From the NCBI RefSeq assembly GCF_900078365.1, contig NZ_LT598653.1:2728001-2792000 (forward strand): DNA of 64,000 nt, read 5' to 3'. Below are positions 58,198 to 64,000 of the stretch, one piece after another. A model generated the notes under the pieces. The model had not been told where the DNA came from. It saw only the letters and a list, made by a program, of their open reading frames with translations, and searched no databases. A program made the position numbers and the translations under genes. Source of the stretch: an uncultured Sphingopyxis sp. Its GTDB lineage: Bacteria > Pseudomonadota > Alphaproteobacteria > Sphingomonadales > Sphingomonadaceae. Each line of letters begins with the position of its first letter. Within the stretch, counting starts at the first letter, position 1.

Positions 58198-59408
58198 CCC
58201 CCCGTCGCGACCGACGGCGTGTTCACGCCATGCATCGCCAGGAATTTGCGCACGTTGCGCGCCGCCTGGCGGATGCGCTGCTCATTCTCGACCATCGCGA
58301 TGCGGACATAGCCTTCGCCGTCCTCGCCATAGCCGACGCCCGGCGCGACCGCGACCTTGGCATGGGTCAGAAGCTGCTTCGAAAATTCGAGGCTTCCCAT
58401 GTCCTTGAGTGCGGGGGGCAGCGGCGCCCAGGCGAACATCGACGCGGGCGGGCTCGGAATCTCCCAGCCCGCGCGGCCGAAGCTTTCGACCATCACGTCG
58501 CGGCGCTTCTGGTAAAGCTCGCGGTTCCTGGCGACGATGTCCTGCGGGCCGTTGAGCGCCGCGCAGGCCGCGGCCTGGATCGGGGTGAAGGCGCCATAGT
58601 CGAGATAGGATTTGACGCGCGTCATCGCCGCGATCAGCCGCTTGTTGCCGACCGCGAAACCCATGCGCCAGCCCGCCATCGAATAGGTCTTCGACATCGA
58701 GGTGAATTCGACCGCGACGTCCTTCGCGCCCGGAACCTGCAGGATCGAGGGGGTCGGATTGCCGTCGTAATAAAGCTCCGAATAGGCGAGGTCCGACAGC
58801 ACCCAGACCTTATTCTCCTTCGCCCAGGCGACGAGCCGCTCATAAAAGGCAAGGTCTACCGCCTCGGCGGTCGGGTTCGACGGATAGTTGACGACGAGGA
58901 TCGACGGTCGCGGCACGGTGAAGGCCATCGCGCGGTCGAGCGCGCGCCAGTAATTCTCGTCGGGGGTCGTCGGAACGCTGCGGATCGTCGCGCCGGCGAT
59001 GATGAAGCCGAAGGTGTGGATCGGATAGCTGGGGTTCGGCGCGAGCACGACGTCGCCGGGGCCGGTGATCGCGGTCGCGAGGCTGGCGAGCCCTTCCTTC
59101 GACCCCATCGTCACCACGACCTCGCTCTCGGGATCGAGGTCGACGTTGAAGCGGCGGCCGTAATAATTGGCCTGCGCGCGGCGGAGGCCCGGAATGCCCT
59201 TCGACTGCGAATAGCCGTGCGCGTCGGGCTTCATCGCGACTTCGCAGAGCTTCTCGATCACATGCGCGGGCGGCGGCAGGTCGGGGTTGCCCATCCCCAG
59301 GTCGATGATGTCCTCTCCCGCGGCGCGGGCGGCCGCACGCATCGCATTCACTTCGGCGATGACGTAGGGCGGCAGGCGCTTGATGCGATAGAATTCATCT
59401 TCGGACAT
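58194..59408 (-). CDS. Class I aminotransferase, AlaC/DapL-like
   Basis: The 404-residue PLP-dependent fold-type I aminotransferase has DLGMGNPDLPPP, YSQSKGIPGLRRA, NYPSNPTAEAV, LSDLAYSELYYDG and the Schiff-base Lys in SMSKTYSMAGWRMGF, and a C-terminal YVRIAMVENEQRIRQA. Close relatives are annotated as LL-diaminopimelate aminotransferase or glutamate-pyruvate aminotransferase (AlaC). Since most proteobacteria use the DapC-DapE route for lysine, an alanine-type role is more likely. It is coupled to the DUF2721 gene downstream and divergent from phaC. Confidence 0.85.
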   Translation of the reverse strand: MSEDEFYRIKRLPPYVIAEVNAMRAAARAAGEDIIDLGMGNPDLPPPAHVIEKLCEVAMKPDAHGYSQSKGIPGLRRAQANYYGRRFNVDLDPESEVVVTMGSKEGLASLATAITGPGDVVLAPNPSYPIHTFGFIIAGATIRSVPTTPDENYWRALDRAMAFTVPRPSILVVNYPSNPTAEAVDLAFYERLVAWAKENKVWVLSDLAYSELYYDGNPTPSILQVPGAKDVAVEFTSMSKTYSMAGWRMGFAVGNKRLIAAMTRVKSYLDYGAFTPIQAAACAALNGPQDIVARNRELYQKRRDVMVESFGRAGWEIPSPPASMFAWAPLPPALKDMGSLEFSKQLLTHAKVAVAPGVGYGEDGEGYVRIAMVENEQRIRQAARNVRKFLAMHGVNTPSVATGG

Positions 59409-59523
59409 GGGAAACTAGAACAACTCCTTTTCGTGTGCGTTTGATTGACGCGAGCGGCAATCTCGCCAGCCGCGTCGCGGCTTGTTATAGGCATTATATC
59501 CGCACTGACCAGCAGGAACGAGC

Positions 59524-61296
59524 ATGAGCGACACGGCCAAGAACGACACGAGAGAAGCGCCGAATCCCTTCATGCCGTCGCCCGACGACATCCAGCATTG
59601 GGCGAGCGTGATGGGCCGCGCGCAGCAGATGATGCTCGAATATGCGCTGGGCCAGGCGAACGATGGCAACAGTGCCGCGGCGAGCCTGTTCGACCCCGCG
59701 CACTGGCTGCAGAATCCGACGACGCAAGCGTGGGCCGAGCAATCGTCGAAACTGTGGGAGCAGGGCGTCGCCTTCTGGACCTCGCTCGCGACGATCCAGC
59801 CCTCTTTCGCGCCCGATGCCGACCCGCGGAAAGACAAGCGTTTTGCCGATCCCGACTGGACGGAAAACCCCGTCTTCGCGCTGATCCGTCAGACCTATGG
59901 ACTGCTCGCCGAACAATTGCTCACGACCACCCGCACGATGCAGGGGCTCGACGAGAACGCGCGCGCGAAGATGGAATTCGCGGCGAAGAGCATGACCGAG
60001 GCGCTCTCGCCCTCGAACCTCGCGATCACCAATCCCGAAGTAATCAAGCGCGCGGTCGAGACGCGCGGCGAAAGCCTGCTAAAAGGCCTCAAGCATATGC
60101 TCGCCGACCTGTCGCGCGGGCAGCTTTCGCATGTCGATCCCGACGCCTTCGAGGTCGGGGTCAATATCGCGACGACGCCGGGCAAGGTGATCCACGAGAC
60201 CGATCTCTATCAGCTGATCCACTACGCGCCGGCGACGAAGGAGGTGTTCGCCGTCCCGCTCGTCATCTTCCCGCCGTGGATCAACCGCTTCTACATCCTC
60301 GACCTCAATCCAGCGAAAAGCTTCGTCGCCTGGGCGGTCGAACAAGGCCTTTCGGTCTTCATGGTGTCGTGGAAGTCGGCCGACGCGTCGATGAGCGAGG
60401 TCGTGTGGGACGATTATGTCGCGGCGCAGGTCGATGCGATCGATACGGTGCGCGAGTTGCTGGACGTGCCGCACGTCCACACGATCGGCTATTGCGTCGC
60501 CGGTACCACGCTCGCCGCCACGCTGGCGATGCTCGCGGCGCGCGAAGAGGCGGGCAAGGTCAAGTCGGTGACCTTTTTCACCGCGCAGGTCGATTTCGAG
60601 CTGGCGGGCGACCTCAAGATGTTCGTCGACGACAGCTATCTGACTTTGCTCCAGCAGCTGTCGGCCGGCGGCTTCCTCGACGGGCGCTATATGGCGGCGA
60701 CCTTCAACAGCCTGCGCGGGCGCGACCTCATCTGGAATTATGTCGTCAGCAATTATCTGCTCGGCAACGACTATCCGCCCTTCGACCTCCTCTATTGGAA
60801 CGGCGACGTCACCAATCTGCCCGCGAAATGGCACCGGCAATATCTGGTCGATCTCTATCGCGACAACCGGCTGGTGATCCCGAACAGCCTGTCGGTGATG
60901 GGGACGCCGATCGACCTCAGGAAGATCGAGACCCCCGCCTATATCCAGGCCGGGCGCGAGGACCATATCGCGCCGCTCGCCAGCGTCTGGCGGCTGATGG
61001 ATCATCTGTCGGGCCGCAAAACCTTTGTCCTCGCGGGGTCGGGACATATCGCTGGCGTGGTCAACCCGCCCGCTGCGGGCAAATATCAATATTGGACCGG
61101 CGACGATGCGGCCGCGACGCTCGACGATTTCGTTGCGGGCGCGACCGAGACCAAGGGCAGCTGGTGGCCGCACTGGATTGGCTGGATCGCACAGCAGGAT
61201 GACGCGAAAACCGCCGCCAAAGGCGCACGCATCCCCGGAAAGGGCAAGAAAAAGGCGATCGAGGACGCGCCCGGCCGTTACGTCAAACAGCGGTAA
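59524..61296 (+). CDS. phaC: Class I polyhydroxyalkanoate synthase
   Basis: The 590-residue enzyme polymerises (R)-3-hydroxyacyl-CoA into storage polyester at the granule surface. The alpha/beta-hydrolase-like catalytic triad is C324 in the lipase-like box GYCVAGTT, D480 in GREDHIAPL and H508 in GSGHIAGVVNPP. The PhaC N-terminal domain includes FVAWAVEQGLSVFMVSWKS leading to the catalytic core. Length fits class I (short-chain monomers). The ATG is at 59524. A phasin gene follows 122 bases downstream with its own promoter. Confidence 0.95.
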   Translation: MSDTAKNDTREAPNPFMPSPDDIQHWASVMGRAQQMMLEYALGQANDGNSAAASLFDPAHWLQNPTTQAWAEQSSKLWEQGVAFWTSLATIQPSFAPDADPRKDKRFADPDWTENPVFALIRQTYGLLAEQLLTTTRTMQGLDENARAKMEFAAKSMTEALSPSNLAITNPEVIKRAVETRGESLLKGLKHMLADLSRGQLSHVDPDAFEVGVNIATTPGKVIHETDLYQLIHYAPATKEVFAVPLVIFPPWINRFYILDLNPAKSFVAWAVEQGLSVFMVSWKSADASMSEVVWDDYVAAQVDAIDTVRELLDVPHVHTIGYCVAGTTLAATLAMLAAREEAGKVKSVTFFTAQVDFELAGDLKMFVDDSYLTLLQQLSAGGFLDGRYMAATFNSLRGRDLIWNYVVSNYLLGNDYPPFDLLYWNGDVTNLPAKWHRQYLVDLYRDNRLVIPNSLSVMGTPIDLRKIETPAYIQAGREDHIAPLASVWRLMDHLSGRKTFVLAGSGHIAGVVNPPAAGKYQYWTGDDAAATLDDFVAGATETKGSWWPHWIGWIAQQDDAKTAAKGARIPGKGKKKAIEDAPGRYVKQR

Positions 61297-61340
61297 TATC
61301 GGGGAAATATACTCGCATCGGACCGGCCTTGCAGCAATTT

Positions 61341-61402
61341 TTGTGCATTGCACAAATTTTTGCTTGAAATCGCCGATCCGCTCCTATATTGTGCAGTGCA
61401 AC
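61341..61402 (+). promoter_or_regulatory. Phasin promoter with two TGCA-N-TGCA palindromes (PhaR-like operators)
   Basis: TTGTGCATTGCACAA at 61341-61355 is a perfect palindrome (7-base arms), and TTGTGCAGTGCAAC at 61389-61402 is a second, imperfect copy. Between them are TTGAAA (61364-61369) and TATATT (61385-61390), 15 bases apart, usable as -35 and -10 boxes. The second site overlaps the likely transcription start. TGC-containing palindromes are the known targets of PhaR, the repressor that senses PHA granules. Confidence 0.65.
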
Positions 61403-61418
61403 ATAAAGGAGTTGTCCG

Positions 61419-62155
61419 ATGGCTACCAAGATGGATAGTGCCGAAAAGGCTTTCGAAGCCGCGACGCTGGAAACCGCCGCCAAGCCGGCTGCTCCCGCCG
61501 TTCCGGTCGAGGCTGCGCCCGCAGCGCCGGTCCCGGCGCCCGTGAAAACCAAGACTGTCGCGGCGAAGGCCAAGCCGGTCCAAAAGAAAGCCGCAAAGCC
61601 GGCAGCCAAAAAGGTCGCCCCCAAGAAGGCGGCTGCGAAGACCATTGCCCCCAAGCCCGCGAAAGCCGCGCCGAAGCCGGCCGCTCTCGCCACCAAAGGA
61701 CTGAAGACCATGAACGACACCGTCAAGAAGTTCGCCGACGAAGCGAAGACCCGCGCCGAAGCCCTGACCGCCGACTTCAACGAGAAGGCCAAGGAAGCGT
61801 TCGCGAAGTCGAGCAAGCTCGCCGAAGAAGCCGTCGAGTTCAACAAGGCGAACGTCGAAGCCCTCGTCGAATCGGGCAAGATCGCTGCCAAGGGCATCGA
61901 AACGCTCGGCCAGGAAGGCGTGAGCTTCGCCCGCAAGAGCTTCGAAGACACGACCGCCGCGCTGAAGGGCTATACCGCCGTCAAGACCCCGGCCGACTTC
62001 TTCAAGCTCTACGCCGAAAACAGCAAGAAGGCGTTCGACGCCGCCGTTGCGCAGACCTCGAAGACCAGCGAACTCGTCGTCAAGCTGACGAACGACAGCT
62101 TCGCGCCGATCTCGAACCGCGTTTCGGTCATCACTTCGAAGATGAAGGCCGCCTA
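61419..62155 (+). CDS. Phasin with N-terminal Lys/Ala/Pro-rich (histone H1-like) domain
   Basis: The 245-residue protein has a C-terminal phasin helix bundle (about residues 95-245; FADEAKTRAEALTADFNEK, KTPADFFKLYAENSKKAFD). It would coat PHA granules made by the neighbouring synthase. The N-terminal 90 residues are Ala/Pro/Lys-rich with repeated AAKPAAKK-type units like the DNA-binding tail of PhaF or histone H1. AAAGGAG lies just before the ATG at 61419. Regulation by a PhaR-type repressor is likely from the palindromes upstream, and a terminator follows at 62226. Confidence 0.9.
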
Positions 62156-62225
62156 AGCGCCCTCTCTTCCATCGTTGGCGCGGGCAACTCCCCTCCCTCT
62201 CCCCGCCTGCGCCGACACCTCAGGG

Positions 62226-62261
62226 CCGCTCGCTTCCCCGGAAGCGGGCGGTTCTTGTTTT
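62226..62261 (+). terminator. Rho-independent terminator after the phasin gene
   Basis: CCGCTCGCTTCC (62226-62237) pairs with GGAAGCGGGCGG (62240-62251) with one G-U pair, then TTCTTGTTTT. It lies about 70 bases after the phasin stop codon and before clpS. Confidence 0.75.
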
Positions 62262-62382
62262 GGCGCCGCCCGCTGGCGAACAAGAGGTTAAAATCCGCGA
62301 CCGCGCCCCTTGCGCTTCGGCCGCGGCTTGCGATATTCCTGCGATGATGTTTCCAGTTTCGACCATCCAGCCGGTCCGCGCC

Positions 62383-62736
62383 ATGGCGGAGTCAAAGAAT
62401 GTCCGCGCCATGGCGGACAAGGACGACGGCTCGCCCGGCAGCCCCGGCGTCGGCATCGCGACGCGCACCCGCGCCAAGGCGAAAAAGCCCTCGATGTACA
62501 AGGTGCTGCTGCTCAACGACGATTATACGCCGATGGAATTCGTCGTGATGGTGCTCCAGCGTTTCTTCAACATGGATATCGAACAGGCGACGCAGGTGAT
62601 GCTGCACGTCCACCAGCAGGGCGTCGGCGTGTGCGGCGTGTTCAGCTACGAGGTCGCCGAGACCAAGGTGAACCAGGTGATGGACGCCGCGCGGCAGAAC
62701 CAGCACCCGCTGCAATGCACGCTGGAAAAGGCCTGA
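62383..62736 (+). CDS. clpS: ATP-dependent Clp protease adaptor ClpS
   Basis: The roughly 117-residue adaptor delivers N-degron substrates to ClpA. The conserved core is YKVLLLNDDYTPMEFVVMVLQRFF, then ATQVMLHVHQQGVGVCGVFSYEVAETK, which holds the residues of the N-end-binding pocket. It ends in QHPLQCTLEKA. Two in-frame ATGs (62383 and 62410) lie in a 17-base direct repeat GTCCGCGCCATGGCGGA, so the exact start is uncertain. An unstructured N-terminal tail of 30-40 residues precedes the core, as usual. Confidence 0.9.
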   Translation: MAESKNVRAMADKDDGSPGSPGVGIATRTRAKAKKPSMYKVLLLNDDYTPMEFVVMVLQRFFNMDIEQATQVMLHVHQQGVGVCGVFSYEVAETKVNQVMDAARQNQHPLQCTLEKA

Positions 62737-63228
62737 TCAGCCAGCCTTGGCCGCCTGCTCGGCTTTGAGCGCCGCCGACGGCTCCCCTTTCAGATCGCCA
62801 TAGCGCAATAGCTCGCCGCACCCGGGGCAAACGGTCGCAGTGCCGACGTCGGCGCCGCAAGCGCGGTGGGTGTAGCGCATCGCCGGACCCGCGCCCTTCT
62901 CCCCCTCCTCATAAGCCCAGCGTTCGGCCCAGTTGCGCATCGCATAGAGGACGTCGAACAGATCCTTGCCTTTCGCGGTCAGGCGATATTCATGGCGTGG
63001 CGGGCGCGCCTGATAGGCATGGCGCGCGACCACCCCCTCCTTTTCCATCAGCTTGAGCCGCGCCGAGACGAGTTGCGGGCCGAGCCCGGTGTGCGCCGCG
63101 ATGGCCTCGAAGCGCCGCCGCCCGAAGAACAGATCGCGCAGGATCAGCAGCACCGCGCGGTCGCCGAGCAATTCCGCCGACCGGCCGACGGGGCAGAACG
63201 TATCCGACAAATCCGCGCGTTTGGGCAT
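62737..63228 (-). CDS. HxlR-family winged-helix transcriptional regulator
   Basis: The 163-residue protein has the HxlR winged helix: CPVGRSAELLGDRAVLLIL, RRRFEAIAAHTGLGPQLVSARLKLMEKEG and the wing RPPRHEYRLTAKGKDL. A C-terminal extension holds CGADVGTATVCPGCGELL, a zinc-ribbon-like Cys arrangement. It likely binds the 17-base palindrome at 63342-63358 between its gene and the divergent SDR gene, regulating both. The start is ATG at 63228. Confidence 0.88.
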   Translation of the reverse strand: MPKRADLSDTFCPVGRSAELLGDRAVLLILRDLFFGRRRFEAIAAHTGLGPQLVSARLKLMEKEGVVARHAYQARPPRHEYRLTAKGKDLFDVLYAMRNWAERWAYEEGEKGAGPAMRYTHRACGADVGTATVCPGCGELLRYGDLKGEPSAALKAEQAAKAG

Positions 63229-63250
63229 TGTTCCAGCACTTCCCCTTCCT

Positions 63251-63322
63251 CGTCATTCCCGCGAAAGCGGGAACCCAGTTCCGGCGCTGGTTCGCTGGGT
63301 TCCCGCTTTCGCGGGAATGACG
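63251..63322. repeat. Palindromic repeat, GTCATTCCCGCG family
   Basis: Perfect 27-base arms (63251-63277 and 63296-63322) start CGTCATTCCCGCGAAAGCGG; each contains the palindrome TTCCCGC-GAAA-GCGGGAA. It lies between the divergent regulator and SDR genes. Elements of this sequence type are widespread in proteobacteria. Confidence 0.92.
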
Positions 63323-63341
63323 AATGAATTTCCCTCTTGTC

Positions 63342-63358
63342 ACTATGATTATCATAGT
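63342..63358. promoter_or_regulatory. Palindromic operator candidate between HxlR and SDR genes
   Basis: ACTATGATTATCATAGT has perfect 8-base arms and one central base, in AT-rich sequence 29 bases before the SDR start codon. Its position suits an autoregulating HxlR-type repressor or activator. Confidence 0.6.
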
Positions 63359-63387
63359 TACGATGTGGCGCAAGAGGAGAATCGCCG

Positions 63388-64000
63388 ATGCCCAACCCCG
63401 CAGCCGTCATCATCGGAGCCGGCGACGCCACCGGCGGCGCGATCGCCCGCGCCTTTGCCGCCGAGGGCCTCACCGCCTGCGTCAACCGCCGCGAACGCAA
63501 CGCCGAGCAGCTGGAAGCCCTCGCGCAGTCGATCCGCGACGACGGGCATCAGGCGCGCGCCTTCCCCGCCGACGCGCGCGAGGAAGAAGCGATGATCGCG
63601 CTGTTCGACCGGGTCGAGGCCGAAGTCGGTCCGGTCGAGGTCGCGGTGTTCAACATCGGCGCCAACGTCCACTTCCCGATCGCCGAGACGACGGTGCGCG
63701 TCTATACCAAGGTCTGGGAAATGGCGTGCCTCGGCGGCTTCCTGATGGGCCGCGAGGCGGCGAAACGCATGGCACCGCGCGGCCGCGGCACGATCATCTT
63801 CACCGGCGCCACGGCCTCCTTGCGCGGCGGATCGGGCTTTTCGGCCTTCTCCGGCGCCAAAGCGAGCTTGCGCATGCTGGCGCAGTCGATGGCGCGCGAG
63901 CTCGGGCCGCGGGGCATCCATGTCGCGCACACGATCATCGACGGCGCGATCGACACCGAATTCATCAAGGGCCGCCACCCCGATTTCGACAATGCGAAGG
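63388..64000 (+). CDS. SDR-family protein with Tyr-to-Phe change, C-terminus beyond the window
   Basis: Translated directly, the first 204 residues form a short-chain dehydrogenase/reductase Rossmann fold: AVIIGAGDATGGAIARAFA (altered glycine-rich nucleotide loop), NIGAN (NNAG-like), FTGATAS with the catalytic-type Ser, and FSAFSGAKASL. In the last motif the usual YxxxK reads F154-S-G-A-K158, so the catalytic Tyr is missing. GAGGAGA lies upstream of the ATG at 63388. It is divergent from a HxlR regulator that probably controls it. It may lack classic dehydrogenase activity. Confidence 0.88.
   Translation, partial: MPNPAAVIIGAGDATGGAIARAFAAEGLTACVNRRERNAEQLEALAQSIRDDGHQARAFPADAREEEAMIALFDRVEAEVGPVEVAVFNIGANVHFPIAETTVRVYTKVWEMACLGGFLMGREAAKRMAPRGRGTIIFTGATASLRGGSGFSAFSGAKASLRMLAQSMARELGPRGIHVAHTIIDGAIDTEFIKGRHPDFDNAK

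Overview
The window is GC-rich, densely coded DNA from an alphaproteobacterium, most likely a sphingomonad close to Sphingopyxis. Pointers are the run serC-serA-(repeat)-hisZ-...-purA, the class I PHA synthase with phasin, two TonB-dependent receptors, an aerobic CobT cobaltochelatase subunit, an extensin-like M15-fold protein, and the many GTCATTCC-type palindromic repeats between genes. The species assignment is inference from protein sequence and gene order. I see no rRNA, tRNA, CRISPR array, prophage or complete insertion sequence.

Layout. 1-8.3 kb: a truncated MFS transporter gene, cobT, a thiamine-diphosphate enzyme of the acetolactate synthase family followed by an aldehyde dehydrogenase, then an LpxH-like phosphoesterase overlapping a GT4 glycosyltransferase. 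8.5-12.8 kb: a TonB-dependent receptor with an Arg/Gly/Pro-rich insert, divergent from guaA. 12.8-28.4 kb: one gene of 15.6 kb encoding a 5199-residue autotransporter built of beta-helix repeats. 28.4-34.6 kb: a TPR-sulfotransferase and a probable methyltransferase read away from the adhesin, then a His-rich zinc-type TonB receptor with a palindrome upstream, and an SGNH hydrolase. 34.7-39.7 kb: a GST remnant, a GFA protein, ahpC-ahpF (ahpF carries an in-frame palindromic insertion), a small unknown protein, an AraC regulator and a SnoaL-like protein.

40-48.4 kb: polA with a translationally coupled exported protein, a CDP-alcohol phosphatidyltransferase, pheA, two overlapping cytochrome c genes, a LOG-family protein and the extensin-like lipoprotein. 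48.5-54.7 kb: serine synthesis (serC with a structured leader, serA), hisZ, a DOPA-dioxygenase-like protein and purA. 54.7-59.4 kb: haloalkane dehalogenase, flavin reductase, MFS transporter, DUF2721 protein and an aminotransferase. 59.5-62.2 kb: a storage-polymer locus of phaC and a Lys/Ala/Pro-tailed phasin with palindromes in its promoter. 62.2-64 kb: clpS, a HxlR regulator and a truncated SDR gene whose catalytic Tyr is replaced by Phe.

Frequent small repeats are the other theme. At least twelve palindromic intergenic elements fall into several families. Two families show compensatory base changes between copies, one element is nested inside another, and a different palindrome sits in frame inside ahpF. 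The most notable observations are the ahpF insertion, the covarying repeats, and the architecture and paired cysteines of the giant autotransporter.
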